Shown here: positions 16,902-26,369 of the stretch, piece by piece
Numbering within the stretch: the stretch's first letter is position 1
Layout of the letters: each line of letters starts with the position of its first letter
NCBI RefSeq assembly: GCF_001654925.1
Contig: NZ_LXER01000006.1
Span: forward strand, 434,001 to 498,000
Direction: 5' to 3'
From: Buttiauxella brennerae ATCC 51605
GTDB taxonomy: Bacteria > Pseudomonadota > Gammaproteobacteria > Enterobacterales > Enterobacteriaceae
Length of the DNA: 64,000 nucleotides
Translations under genes and position numbers: made by a program
The notes under the pieces: model-generated
The model's database searches: none
Told to the model about the DNA's origin: nothing
Seen by the model: the letters and a program-made list of their open reading frames with translations, nothing else

Positions 16902-19748
16902 TTGAAATATCTTGTCTCCTTTCGCACCACACTAAAAGTCTCCCGCTATTTGTTCCGGGCGCTGGCTTTATTGCTCTGGCTGCTGATCGCTCTCTTTTCG
17001 GTGTTTTACATCGTCAATGCACTACACGAAAAAGAGTCAGAAATTCGTCAGGAATTTAATATCAGCTTCGACCAGGCGCAGCGTTACATCCAACGCACCT
17101 CTGATGTGGTGAAAGAGCTCAAGTACATCGCGGAAAACCGCCTTACGGCGACCAATGGCGTGTTGCCCGTCATGGAAAATGACGACAATAAAGTCGACCC
17201 TCCAAGCTTTATGCCGTTGTTCCCGGACTCTGACTGTTCTGCGGTGAGCACGACCTGGCGTTCTTCTTTGCAATCGCTGGCGTGGTTTTTACGCTACTGG
17301 CGAGATAACTTTTCTGCGGCCTACGATCTCAACCGCGTCTTTTTGATTGGCGGTGACAACCTGTGCATGGCGGATTTCGGCCTGCGTGAAATGCCGCTGG
17401 AGCGCGAAAAAGCGCTGAAAACGTTGCATGAACGCATCATGAAATACCGTAATTCGCCGCAGGATGAGCGCAGCAACAGTATTTACTGGATTGGCCAGGG
17501 TTCGCGCCCGGGTGTCGGGTATTTCTACACGCTGACGCCGGTCTATCTGGCGAACCGCTTACAGGCGTTGCTCGGTGTTGAGCAAACCATTCGCATGGAA
17601 AACTTCCTTTCACCGGGTTCAATGCCGATAGGCGTCACAATCCTCGATGAAAATAGCCACCCGTTGATTTCACTGACGGGCCCGGAAACGCGTATCCAGC
17701 CAGAAGAAAAATGGGTTCAGGAACGATCCTGGTTTGGTTATACCTCTGGTTTTAAACAATTTATCCTCAAGAAGAATTTACCGCCGTCATCAATGAGCGT
17801 GGTGTACTCCGTACCGGTCGATATGGTGCTGGAACGGATTAGGATGCTGATCCTCAACGCAGTGCTGCTGAACATACTGGTTGGCGCAGTGCTGTTTACT
17901 CTGGCGAGGATGTACGAAAAACGGATATTTATTCCGGCAGAAAATGACGCCCAGCGCCTGGAAGAACACGAACAGTTCAACCGTAAGATAGTCGCTTCAG
18001 CGCCCGTTGGGATCTGCATTTTGCGTACTCAGGACGGGACAAATATCCTGAGCAACGAGCTGGCGCACAATTATCTCAATATGCTGACCCATGAAGACCG
18101 ACAACGGTTGACGCAAATTATTTGTGGTCAGCAGGTTAACTTTGTCGATGTGCTGACCAGTAGCCATACCAATTTGCAGATTAGCTTTGTGCATTCCCGT
18201 TACCGCAACGAGAACGTGGCGATTTGTGTGCTGGTGGATGTCAGCGCGCGCGTCAAAATGGAAGAGTCGCTCCAGGAAATGGCGCAGGCTTCTGAGCAGG
18301 CGAGCCAGTCGAAATCTATGTTCCTTGCCACGGTGAGCCATGAATTGCGAACACCGCTGTATGGCATCATCGGTAACCTGGATTTGCTGCAAACTAAAGA
18401 GCTGCCAAAAGGGGTCGATCGCCTGGTTACGGCGATGAACAACTCGTCGAGCCTCTTGCTGAAAATCATCAGCGATATTCTCGACTTCTCGAAAATTGAA
18501 TCTGAGCAGTTAAAAATAGAGCCGCGGGAGTTCTCACCGCGCGAGGTGATGAGCCACATTACCGCCAACTATTTGCCACTGGTGGTGCGTAAACAACTCG
18601 GTCTGTACTGTTTTATCGAACCTGATGTGCCGCTAACCTTGCAAGGGGACCCGATGCGTTTGCAGCAGGTGATTTCCAACTTGCTTAGCAACGCCATCAA
18701 ATTCACCGATATCGGCTGCATTATCCTGCACGTCAGCGTGGAAGGGGATTATCTCTCCTGGCGCGTGCGTGATACTGGCGTGGGGATTCCGGCTAAAGAA
18801 GTGACGCGCTTGTTTGACCCATTCTTCCAGGTAGGCACTGGCGTGCAGCACAACTTCCAGGGCACCGGGCTTGGGCTTGCCATCTGTGAAAAACTGATCA
18901 GCATGATGGATGGCGACATTTCCGTGGATACCGAAGTGGGGATGGGTAGCCAATTTACGATTCGTATTCCTTTATATAGTGCGAATTATGCCGAGCAGCC
19001 ACAGGTGGAAGGGCTGGTTAATAAGCGCTGTTGGCTGGCGGTGCGTAATGCGTCATTGAGTAAATATCTGGAAACTTTTTTGGCTATCAGCCAAATCGAA
19101 GTCCGACAATATCAAGGTGAAACGCCGGACAGCGATGATATTTTGATCACCGATGATGAGCTGGAAAAAGCCTGGGAAGGGCGGGCGGCTATTATTTTCT
19201 GCCGTCGCCATATCGGTATTCCGATTGAGCTGTCACCGGGTTGCTGGCTGCATAGTCTTGCTGCACCGCATGATTTGCTGCTGTTACTGGGGCGTATCTA
19301 CAGCGTCACGGTCAATATGCCGGGGACGGACACCACAACACCTGCGTCTTCTGGTAACAATGAACGCAACGATGACATGATGATCCTTGTCGTCGACGAT
19401 CATCCTATCAACAGACGTTTGCTGGCAGATCAGCTTGGATCGTTGGGGTATCAATGTAAAACGGCGAATGACGGTGTGGATGCCCTGAACGTGTTGAGCA
19501 AGAACCACATCGATATTGTGTTGAGCGACGTGAACATGCCGAATATGGATGGTTACCGTCTGACTCAGCGTATTCGTCAGTTAGGTTTAACGCTGCCAGT
19601 GGTGGGGGTCACTGCGAATGCGCTGGCTGAAGAGAAGCAACGCTGTATTGAGTCGGGAATGGATAGCTGTCTGTCGAAACCGGTCACGCTGGATATCCTG
19701 AAAACAACAGTCGATCTGTACGCGGCAAGGGTGCGTAGCGGCAGATAA
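16902..19748 (+). CDS. rcsC: Hybrid sensor kinase RcsC of the Rcs phosphorelay
   Basis: 948-residue inner-membrane hybrid histidine kinase that senses envelope stress and phosphorylates RcsB through RcsD. Transmembrane segments at about 20-41 and 312-334 flank a periplasmic domain. Cytoplasmic order: PAS-like/linker, HisKA with VSHELRTPLYG (His480), HATPase with NAIKF, DTGVGIP and GTGLGLAI, the RcsC-specific ABL domain, and a receiver with Asp876 in DIVLSDVNMPNMDG and Lys in CLSKPVT. The start is TTG at 16902, chosen because the protein aligns with family starts there (KYLVSFRTTLKVSRY); only a weak CAGG precedes it. Convergent with rcsDB. Confidence 0.95.
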   Translation: MKYLVSFRTTLKVSRYLFRALALLLWLLIALFSVFYIVNALHEKESEIRQEFNISFDQAQRYIQRTSDVVKELKYIAENRLTATNGVLPVMENDDNKVDPPSFMPLFPDSDCSAVSTTWRSSLQSLAWFLRYWRDNFSAAYDLNRVFLIGGDNLCMADFGLREMPLEREKALKTLHERIMKYRNSPQDERSNSIYWIGQGSRPGVGYFYTLTPVYLANRLQALLGVEQTIRMENFLSPGSMPIGVTILDENSHPLISLTGPETRIQPEEKWVQERSWFGYTSGFKQFILKKNLPPSSMSVVYSVPVDMVLERIRMLILNAVLLNILVGAVLFTLARMYEKRIFIPAENDAQRLEEHEQFNRKIVASAPVGICILRTQDGTNILSNELAHNYLNMLTHEDRQRLTQIICGQQVNFVDVLTSSHTNLQISFVHSRYRNENVAICVLVDVSARVKMEESLQEMAQASEQASQSKSMFLATVSHELRTPLYGIIGNLDLLQTKELPKGVDRLVTAMNNSSSLLLKIISDILDFSKIESEQLKIEPREFSPREVMSHITANYLPLVVRKQLGLYCFIEPDVPLTLQGDPMRLQQVISNLLSNAIKFTDIGCIILHVSVEGDYLSWRVRDTGVGIPAKEVTRLFDPFFQVGTGVQHNFQGTGLGLAICEKLISMMDGDISVDTEVGMGSQFTIRIPLYSANYAEQPQVEGLVNKRCWLAVRNASLSKYLETFLAISQIEVRQYQGETPDSDDILITDDELEKAWEGRAAIIFCRRHIGIPIELSPGCWLHSLAAPHDLLLLLGRIYSVTVNMPGTDTTTPASSGNNERNDDMMILVVDDHPINRRLLADQLGSLGYQCKTANDGVDALNVLSKNHIDIVLSDVNMPNMDGYRLTQRIRQLGLTLPVVGVTANALAEEKQRCIESGMDSCLSKPVTLDILKTTVDLYAARVRSGR

Positions 19749-19754
19749 AAAAAT

Positions 19755-19827
19755 GGTGGATGTCGCTTACGCTAATCCACCTTACGATTGCTTTCTTGTC
19801 GGTCGGATAAGCGCAGCGTCATCCGAC
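19755..19827. repeat. Two REP elements between rcsC and rcsB
   Basis: 19755-19781 is GGTGGATGTCGCTTACGC.. pairing with ..AATCCACC; 19802-19827 is GTCGGATAAGCGCAGCGTC.. pairing with ..ATCCGAC. Both have the imperfect palindrome shape of REP units and form a BIME-like pair in the 85-bp gap between convergent genes, where it likely also limits read-through. Confidence 0.88.
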
Positions 19828-19833
19828 ATTGAA

Positions 19834-20484
19834 TTAGTCTTTGTCGGCCGCAGACAGGCTCACGGAAGAAAGATAGTTCAGCAAAGCAATGTCATTTTCC
19901 ACACCCAGTTTCATCATGGCTGATTTCTTCTGGCTACTGATGGTTTTGATGCTGCGGTTCAGTTTACGGGCAATTTCGGTCACCAGGAAACCTTCAGCGA
20001 ACAGGCGCAGTACTTCGCTCTCTTTAGGAGACAAACGCTTGTCGCCGTAACCGCCAGCGCTGATTTTTTCCAGCAGGCGAGAAACGCTCTCAGGAGTGAA
20101 TTTTTTGCCTTTCTGCAATGCTGCCAGCGCTTTTGGTAAGTCTGTTGGCGCGCCTTGCTTCAGTACAATCCCTTCAATATCAAGTTCTAACACTGCGCTT
20201 AAAATGGCAGGGTTGTTGTTCATCGTTAAAACGATGATCGACAGGTGAGGGAAGTGACGCTTGATGTATTTGATAAGCGTAATACCGTCGCCATATTTGT
20301 CGCCAGGCATTGAAAGATCGGTTATCAAAACATGAGCATCAAGTTTTGGCAGATTATTGATAAGTGCTGTGGAATCTTCAAACTCACCGACAACATTCAC
20401 CCACTCGATTTGCTCAAGTGATTTACGAATGCCGAACAGGACAATCGGATGGTCGTCGGCAATAATTACGTTCATACTGTTCAT
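19834..20484 (-). CDS. rcsB: Response regulator RcsB
   Basis: 216-residue NarL/FixJ-type regulator, final output of the Rcs phosphorelay, controlling capsule, motility, division and many stress genes. The receiver domain has acidic residues DDH at 10-12 and phospho-acceptor Asp56 in LITDLSMPG. The LuxR-type HTH at about residues 145-205 reads LSPKESEVLRLFAEGFLVTEIARKL. The start at 20484 (MNSMNVIIADDHP) matches the family and has AAGGTAG 8 nt upstream; an extended in-frame start is rejected. Separated by 16 bp from rcsD. Confidence 0.97.
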   Translation of the reverse strand: MNSMNVIIADDHPIVLFGIRKSLEQIEWVNVVGEFEDSTALINNLPKLDAHVLITDLSMPGDKYGDGITLIKYIKRHFPHLSIIVLTMNNNPAILSAVLELDIEGIVLKQGAPTDLPKALAALQKGKKFTPESVSRLLEKISAGGYGDKRLSPKESEVLRLFAEGFLVTEIARKLNRSIKTISSQKKSAMMKLGVENDIALLNYLSSVSLSAADKD

Positions 20485-20500
20485 GTAATAGGCTACCTTG

Positions 20501-23158
20501 CTACAGCAAACTCTTGACGTAAGCGTCAATATCGCTGGTATATTTTTGTATGTTGGTAGCATCACTCTCACGAATGTGATGCTCTAACGTTTCACATAAC
20601 TGCTTGCCGGGTACCAGGTTGAGCATTGCAAACACCCCTTTCAAGCGGTGAGCTGTCTGCGCTAACGCGACAAAATCGTGCGCCGCAGATTCAGTATACA
20701 ATCTCCTAACATCTTCCGGTACTGTGTCAACAAACAGAGCGTAATAGCCACTGGCATGAAGCTGCGCATTTTCATCGCCACCTAATGGTGATTCCGAAAT
20801 ACTGTCTTGCGCCAGTTGCTCTTCTATCAGTTGTAGCACCGCATCCTGCATGGCATTACTGATATTAAAGTTAACCCGGAACTGGCCCGGGCCAAGTTTA
20901 CGCATTCCGTTCTCATCATCGCTTAAAAGCAAACCGGAAGATGTAAGATTAGACGGATTATCTGTCAGGAAGATATCAAACTCTTGACTTGCCAGTCTTT
21001 CATCCGGGGTGATGCATTGCGCTCCCCAGTTTTCCAGCAATCGCGTGACGATATTACGCACTTCATTTGAAGTGATATCGATCATCGCGACCACATCATC
21101 CAGTAATTTCTCTTCCTGCTCTTCATGTTGTGGCTCGGCAGCCATTTTGATGTGCAGATTGTAACGGGTACCAATTTCATCGCGGGTTTTGATATTCAAA
21201 TGCCCGCCAAGTTTGCGCGACAATTGGTCGCATAAATAAAATGTTAAACCGTTAGCACGCCCGTAACGATCTTCACTGGTTTCATTCAGGAATGGGAAGT
21301 GGAGATTGTCGACTTCGCCACTGCTAATGCCTTCACCGGTATCCAGAATGCGGAATAACAGTCGGTCAGGGCCGGACTCTTCTTCGGTGATATCCAGCGT
21401 GATCTTACCAATCTGGGTGGTGGTCACCGCATAATGCAGTATCAGTTGCAGCACTTTGCGCAGCGCTTCCCGGTCGCCGTGGCGTTCTTCGTCGGCACCA
21501 AGCTGGTTGTTAATCAGTAATTGCAGGCCCTTGCGTTTGATAACCGGCAACATCTCGAGCGCGACTTCATCAATCAAAGGCTGGATGGCAAACCGTGTTG
21601 CATTGGTTTTCCATGTGTCAGTTTCCAGCATATTCAGCAACTGAATTTCATCTACCAGACGCACGATGTTTTGCGCTTCATTGGCAAGTAAACTGGCTTC
21701 AGGCGTATTCAGCGCGCTGGCGCGCTCGGCAATACTTTTCACTGGCCCCTGGAGTGCTTCACCGATGTGCTGCATAAATAAAACCTGTCCTTGCTGGTTT
21801 TTTTCATACAGGCGCTGAGCTTGTTTGAGTTTTTTGTTCACCAGAATTTCGCGGTCTTGATCGCGAATAACAAAGATTTGAGTGCGTGGAGCAATCTGGC
21901 TGCGGAATTGTCGAATCTCGTACAGTTCGTTGTTGACCGTTGCCTGAATAACGCCCTGATGCTGATCGGCCATCGCAATGATGTTTTGCAGATTCAGATG
22001 CGGCAGCAGGTGGTCGGCAATCTTATTGCTGATGACCGTGCGGTTTGAGTCGAGATCATGCACTAACAGGCCCAGTGGCAGCTGCGAAACAATCTCTTCA
22101 TTTAATGCACGCAGAATTTGTAATTCGCCGTTACCGCTTTGCACTTCGGCAGGTCGTACAGTTTGTTGACGAAAAGTCGTGAAGCCAAACAGTGCCAGCA
22201 CCAGCAGGCCAATATTGAGCAGCAGCGGGAATAAAATATTCTGCAGGGTGTCCATCAACAAGGTGCCGAGCGGAACCTGCCAGACCAGTCGCAGATGCGT
22301 GGTGGCAATCGGAGCGGCTATCTCAATTTTTGCACCATTAAAGTTAATGGCAACACTGTCCGGGCTTTCTTTCTCAGAACCGCTGGCCGACAGTTGGGTA
22401 TCATTATTTTCCAGACGGAAGCTATCGAGAACCATCATTGGCGGGATCAGGTCATTGATGGGTAAATCAAATGCCACAACCGTTGCCAGATGGCCCGGCT
22501 GGTTAAAGGTCGTGCGAAGGGTGAAGTAGTAACCGTTTTGCCACGCCAGATGGCGCAGTGAGGAAAAACTTTCACGCTCATCCAGCGCATTTGCTTGCTG
22601 AAGCATTTCGGCGCGGCGTGAATCGACAATCGAACCGACACCACTTTCTTTCAGGCCGGAAGAGAGATCTTTAAGCGGTAAAGTAGAAACCAGGATCATG
22701 CTGTTATCCTGGCCGTTTAAATAGTACATCGACCACGGGCTATTTTCAGCGCCCCACAACGTATCCAGATAGGTCGAGATACGTTGTGTCATATCCAGAG
22801 TTGAACTGTCGTGGGAGCCAAAAATCAGGGCTTCGGTTTTACGACGTGGTTTCTCTAAATAGTACACATCCTGGCGCAGGCGAGTTTCTTGCAAACCGTC
22901 ACTTGCGGGTGCGGTTGAAACGGCGATGTTGTCATAGATTTGCCAGGTGGCGTAACGATAAGTATCGACCCTTTTTTGCAGGCCGTGGGTGATATCGACA
23001 ATCTGATAGCTTTTATCTTTCAGCCAGATATTGACGGCGCTTTGCACTATGACACCCATAGCAACCAGCAGCACTACTATCAATAGCAGGAAGAAGCGCG
23101 TGATATTGCCGGGGATAAGCGAAAATTTATTAGGGATCATACGGTCTGACTGACTCAT
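20501..23158 (-). CDS. rcsD: Phosphotransfer intermediate RcsD
   Basis: 885-residue inner-membrane protein carrying phosphate from RcsC to RcsB. TM1 at about residues 16-38 (FFLLLIVVLLVAMGVIV) and TM2 near 300-320 bracket a periplasmic domain. A degenerate kinase-like region follows, in which the usual catalytic His is absent, and then the ABL domain. The HPt domain at the C-terminus has the phosphorylated His in LAQTAHRLKGVFAML. The start at 23158 (MSQSDRMIPNKFS) is the likely one; no clear SD is visible, so it could be misplaced by a few codons. Confidence 0.94.
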   Translation of the reverse strand: MSQSDRMIPNKFSLIPGNITRFFLLLIVVLLVAMGVIVQSAVNIWLKDKSYQIVDITHGLQKRVDTYRYATWQIYDNIAVSTAPASDGLQETRLRQDVYYLEKPRRKTEALIFGSHDSSTLDMTQRISTYLDTLWGAENSPWSMYYLNGQDNSMILVSTLPLKDLSSGLKESGVGSIVDSRRAEMLQQANALDERESFSSLRHLAWQNGYYFTLRTTFNQPGHLATVVAFDLPINDLIPPMMVLDSFRLENNDTQLSASGSEKESPDSVAINFNGAKIEIAAPIATTHLRLVWQVPLGTLLMDTLQNILFPLLLNIGLLVLALFGFTTFRQQTVRPAEVQSGNGELQILRALNEEIVSQLPLGLLVHDLDSNRTVISNKIADHLLPHLNLQNIIAMADQHQGVIQATVNNELYEIRQFRSQIAPRTQIFVIRDQDREILVNKKLKQAQRLYEKNQQGQVLFMQHIGEALQGPVKSIAERASALNTPEASLLANEAQNIVRLVDEIQLLNMLETDTWKTNATRFAIQPLIDEVALEMLPVIKRKGLQLLINNQLGADEERHGDREALRKVLQLILHYAVTTTQIGKITLDITEEESGPDRLLFRILDTGEGISSGEVDNLHFPFLNETSEDRYGRANGLTFYLCDQLSRKLGGHLNIKTRDEIGTRYNLHIKMAAEPQHEEQEEKLLDDVVAMIDITSNEVRNIVTRLLENWGAQCITPDERLASQEFDIFLTDNPSNLTSSGLLLSDDENGMRKLGPGQFRVNFNISNAMQDAVLQLIEEQLAQDSISESPLGGDENAQLHASGYYALFVDTVPEDVRRLYTESAAHDFVALAQTAHRLKGVFAMLNLVPGKQLCETLEHHIRESDATNIQKYTSDIDAYVKSLL

Positions 23159-23587
23159 TGTTAGCGCGCAACCCGGCGAGCATTCGCCACTTAAAAAATC
23201 CACTGCTCTGCCAGGCAAGCCAGCAGGCGTTGTAGCTGTTAGTAAGAAACCAACACGTCCAGAGTAAGAATACCTGTAACAGGCGTTGGCGTCATCGTCT
23301 GTCTTTAAAACTCAACGAGTATAATTCTAAATCCGCACATTTCCAGGTTGTTGATAATTAGCCAAAATAACGTCGCTAAATCGCGGGTATTTTAATCGAT
23401 TTCGAGTGCTATTTTTGTACAGTCATAGTTTTTTTGTACAACTATTATTTTTGAAATGATTGTTTATTTAGGTTTTCTTTTCTGCAAAAGATCACTGCGG
23501 GAGCGAAGGTGTCAGGGGGATTTCTTAATAGTCGTTACTTTTTAGGCAGGAGTAGCACAAAATGATTAAAGTTACGTAAAGAAGCGT
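23159..23587. other. Upstream region of rcsD, AT-rich, no gene
   Basis: About 430 bp between rcsD and micF. AT-rich with several promoter-like hexamers. A direct repeat TTTTGTACA occurs at about 23413-23421 and 23432-23440. No ORF above about 20 codons and no clear hairpin terminator. Presumably the rcsDB promoter region. Confidence 0.5.
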
Positions 23588-23680
23588 AAAAAAAACCGGA
23601 TGCAAGCATCCGGTCCAAAATAGGGGTAAACAGACATTCAAAGATGAATGACGGTAATAAATAAAGTTAATGATGATAGC
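23588..23680 (-). ncRNA. micF: MicF small regulatory RNA
   Basis: 93-nt RNA read leftward. The 5' end GCTATCATCATTAACTTTAT at 23680 downwards is the highly conserved seed that base-pairs with the ompF mRNA ribosome-binding region and represses its translation with Hfq. The 3' end has the terminator hairpin ACCGGATGC-TT-GCATCCGGT plus eight T. Only a few central bases differ from the E. coli RNA as I recall it. Its position divergent from ompC matches E. coli, where OmpR, SoxS, Rob and MarA activate it. Confidence 0.95.
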
Positions 23681-23835
23681 GGGAGTTATTTTATATATAA
23701 ATCATAGGTATGTTTTGACATTCAGTGCTACACACGATATTTGTTTGTAACTTATTGAAAATTAGTTATGTTTTATTCTTTTTGACTATTAGTGCTTATA
23801 TTGTTGTCTTTTCGTGCTTTAAAAAGTTCCCTTAT

Positions 23836-23930
23836 ATTTACATTTTGAAACACGTATATGGATAAATGAAACATCTCTATGGTTTTAGTATCATATTCGG
23901 ATTGGATTAATCTGTATTTGTTTTGGACAA
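23836..23930 (+). promoter_or_regulatory. ompC promoter region with OmpR-binding sites
   Basis: Three tandem OmpR-type sites are visible: near 23837-23853 (TTTACATTTTGAAACAC), 23862-23877 (ATAAATGAAACATCT) and 23882-23898 (GTTTTAGTATCATATTC). They correspond to the C1-C2-C3 boxes of the E. coli ompC promoter and share the GTATCATATTC core. The probable -10 is TAATCT near 23908. MicF, transcribed the other way from 23680, probably shares these sites. Confidence 0.82.
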
Positions 23931-24011
23931 TGGGTTAGCCGACTGATTAGAGAATTAATCAGTAAGCAGTGGCATATAAAAAGGCATATAACAATATAGA
24001 GGGTTAATAAC

Positions 24012-25103
24012 ATGAAAGTTAAAGTACTGTCCCTCCTGGTTCCAGCATTGCTGGTTGCAGGCACCGCTCATGCGGCCGAAATTTATAACAAAGACGGCAA
24101 CAAATTAGATCTGTACGGTAAAGTAGATGGTTTGCACTACTTCTCTGACGACAAAGGCGCTGACGGTGATCAGTCTTATGTGCGTATCGGTTTCAAAGGT
24201 GAAACTCAGATTAATAGCCAACTGACCGGTTACGGCCAGTGGGAATACAACGTTCAGGCGAACAACACCGAAGGCAGCAGCGACCAGGCGTGGACTCGTC
24301 TTGGTTTCGCAGGTATTCGTGTCGCTGACTACGGTTCATTCGACTACGGTCGTAACTACGGCGTAGTTTATGATGTAACTTCATGGACTGACGTACTGCC
24401 AGAGTTCGGTGGCGATACTTACGGTTCTGATAACTTCCTGCAATCTCGTGCGAACGGCGTTGCAACTTACCGTAACACCGACTTCTTCGGTCTGGTTGAC
24501 GGCCTGAACTTTGCTCTGCAATACCAGGGTAAAAACGGCAGCGTTTCTGGCGAAGGTTCTACTCAGAACGGTCGTGGCGCTCTGAAACAGAACGGTGACG
24601 GCTTCGGCGGCTCCCTGACTTATGATCTGGGCGAAGGTTTCAGCCTGGGTTCAGCTATCTCTAGCTCCAAGCGTACTACTGACCAGAACAACATGGCTGT
24701 AGGTGAAGGCGATCGCGCTGAAACTTACACTGGCGGTCTGAAATATGACGCTAACAACGTTTACCTGGCAACTCAGTACACCCAAACTTACAACGCAACT
24801 CGCGCTGGTGATCTGGGCTTTGCTAACAAAGCACAGAACTTTGAAGTTGTAGCTCAGTACCAGTTCGACTTCGGTCTGCGTCCTTCCGTTGCTTACCTGC
24901 AGTCCAAAGGTAAAGACATCGAAGGTTACGGCGACCAGGATCTGGTTAAATATGTTGATGTTGGCGCGACTTACTACTTCAACAAAAACATGTCTACCTA
25001 CGTTGATTACAAAATCAACCTGCTGGACGAAAACGAATTCACTCGTAACGCTGGCGTCGGTACCGATGACATCGTAGGTGTTGGTCTGGTTTACCAGTTC
25101 TAA
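24012..25103 (+). CDS. ompC: Outer membrane porin OmpC
   Basis: 363-residue trimeric 16-strand general porin. Signal peptide residues 1-21 ending AHA, mature [25 protein letters not shown]. The constriction loop L3 motif PEFGGDTY is present near residue 135, the conserved GRNYGVVYD precedes it, and the C-terminus is VGVGLVYQF with terminal Phe for BAM recognition. Variable surface loops (for example the segment around [17 protein letters not shown]) differ from K-12, as expected. The start follows AGAGGGTTAATAAC. Neighbours micF and apbE agree with ompC rather than ompF. Confidence 0.96.
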   Translation: MKVKVLSLLVPALLVAGTAHAAEIYNKDGNKLDLYGKVDGLHYFSDDKGADGDQSYVRIGFKGETQINSQLTGYGQWEYNVQANNTEGSSDQAWTRLGFAGIRVADYGSFDYGRNYGVVYDVTSWTDVLPEFGGDTYGSDNFLQSRANGVATYRNTDFFGLVDGLNFALQYQGKNGSVSGEGSTQNGRGALKQNGDGFGGSLTYDLGEGFSLGSAISSSKRTTDQNNMAVGEGDRAETYTGGLKYDANNVYLATQYTQTYNATRAGDLGFANKAQNFEVVAQYQFDFGLRPSVAYLQSKGKDIEGYGDQDLVKYVDVGATYYFNKNMSTYVDYKINLLDENEFTRNAGVGTDDIVGVGLVYQF

Positions 25104-25128
25104 TTCCTGCTTAAGAAGTGTGAGTTCT

Positions 25129-25154
25129 AAAAGGCGCCTCCGGGCGCCTTTTTT
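25129..25154 (+). terminator. ompC intrinsic terminator
   Basis: AAAAGGCGCC-TCC-GGGCGCCTTTTTT, a compact GC stem with T-run just after the porin gene. Confidence 0.93.
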
Positions 25155-25242
25155 ACATCTGGACCCTCAACAACCTGCACTTTAAAGCCAATTTTTCTGC
25201 CAGTTGGTGTACCCTTTTGCGCTCAATCAGGAGAGAGACACA

Positions 25243-26286
25243 ATGGACTTACGATTACTACGTTATGGCCTGCTTGCCATCGTTCTGGGGGCGCTCGCGG
25301 GCTGTGATAATCCAACGGCTAAAAGCAGCAATAGCGGCATGGTGCTGGAAGGCAAAACCATGGGCACCTACTGGCGCGCAAGCCTCGCCGGAGTAGATAA
25401 CACACGCCAGAGTGAGCTGCGGGAAAAAATTCAGACGCAACTGGACGGCGATGACCGCCTGCTGTCGACGTATAAAAAAGACTCTGCATTATCGCGCTTC
25501 AACCAGTCACCTTCGACGGAGCCTTATCCCGTTGCGGAAGCGATGAGCGATATTGTGACGATGGCTTTGCGCATTGGCGCGAAAACAGACGGCGCGATGG
25601 ATATCACCGTTGGGCCGCTGGTCAATCTGTGGGGTTTTGGCCCGGATAAACAGCCAATAAAAACGCCGGATCAGGCGCAAATTGATGCTGCGAGAGCACT
25701 AACAGGCCTGCATCATCTGACCGTGATTAATCAGGCGGGGAAGCAGTGGTTACAAAAAGATCTTCCTGGTTTGTATGTTGATCTTTCTACCATGGGCGAA
25801 GGCTACGCGGCCGATCATCTGGCGCGTTTAATGGAGCAAAACGGGATCAGCCGTTACCTGGTTTCTGTTGGCGGGGCGGTTGTGACGCGCGGAACTAATG
25901 CCGATGGCAAAGCCTGGCGTGTGGCCATCCAGAAACCGACCGATCGTGAAAACGCGGTGCAGGCAGTGGTTGATCTTAACGGGCATGGCATCAGCACGTC
26001 AGGAAGCTATCGTAATTACTACGAACTGGATGGCAAACGCCTGTCGCACGTGATTGATCCACAAACCGGCCAACCGATTCAGCATAAGCTGGTTTCTGCG
26101 ACCGTGATTTCCCCCACGGCGATGGAAGCAGATGGCTGGGATACTGGCCTGATGGTCCTGGGTACTGAAAAAGCGAAACAAGTCGCCCAAAAAGAGGGGC
26201 TGGCGGTCTATTTGATCACCAAAGAAGGCGACAGCTTCAGTACCTGGATGTCGCCACAATTTAAAACATTCCTGTTAAGCGAGTAA
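25243..26286 (+). CDS. apbE: FAD:protein FMN transferase ApbE (lipoprotein)
   Basis: 347-residue periplasmic lipoprotein that covalently attaches FMN to Thr residues of proteins such as Nqr/Rnf subunits. The lipobox LGALAGC puts the lipidated Cys near residue 18. Family motifs: GKTMGTYWRA, LLSTYKKDSALSRFN, GAMDITVGPLVNLWGFGP, YVDLSTMGEGYAAD, SVGGAVVTRG, STSGSYRNYYELDGKRLSHVIDP and the metal-binding AMEADGWDTGLMVLG. The ATG at 25243 has CAGGAGAG upstream; a longer in-frame start lacks a signal peptide. The order ompC-apbE-ada is as in E. coli. Confidence 0.95.
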   Translation: MDLRLLRYGLLAIVLGALAGCDNPTAKSSNSGMVLEGKTMGTYWRASLAGVDNTRQSELREKIQTQLDGDDRLLSTYKKDSALSRFNQSPSTEPYPVAEAMSDIVTMALRIGAKTDGAMDITVGPLVNLWGFGPDKQPIKTPDQAQIDAARALTGLHHLTVINQAGKQWLQKDLPGLYVDLSTMGEGYAADHLARLMEQNGISRYLVSVGGAVVTRGTNADGKAWRVAIQKPTDRENAVQAVVDLNGHGISTSGSYRNYYELDGKRLSHVIDPQTGQPIQHKLVSATVISPTAMEADGWDTGLMVLGTEKAKQVAQKEGLAVYLITKEGDSFSTWMSPQFKTFLLSE

Positions 26287-26301
26287 AATTAGAAAGCAAG
26301 A
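26287..26301 (+). promoter_or_regulatory. Candidate Ada box upstream of ada
   Basis: AATTAGAAAGCAAGA agrees with the E. coli ada operator AATTAAAGCGCAAGA at 12 of 15 positions and overlaps the apbE stop codon region. Methylated Ada would bind here to induce ada-alkB. Not a perfect match, so moderate confidence. Confidence 0.6.
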
Positions 26302-26369
26302 TTACGGGTTTTCCAGCATGAAGAAGCTGTCAGAGTCATACCATGACAGCAAAACTTAAGGAGCCAGTC

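Noticed and set aside
20484..20571. N-terminally extended rcsB start
   Set aside because: The extra 29 residues overlap the end of rcsD, lack an SD and are absent from the family; the internal ATG with AAGGTAG is used.
23520..23580. Tiny ORFs upstream of micF (such as a 5-codon ATG frame near 23563)
   Set aside because: Too short to judge and no SD or conservation evidence.
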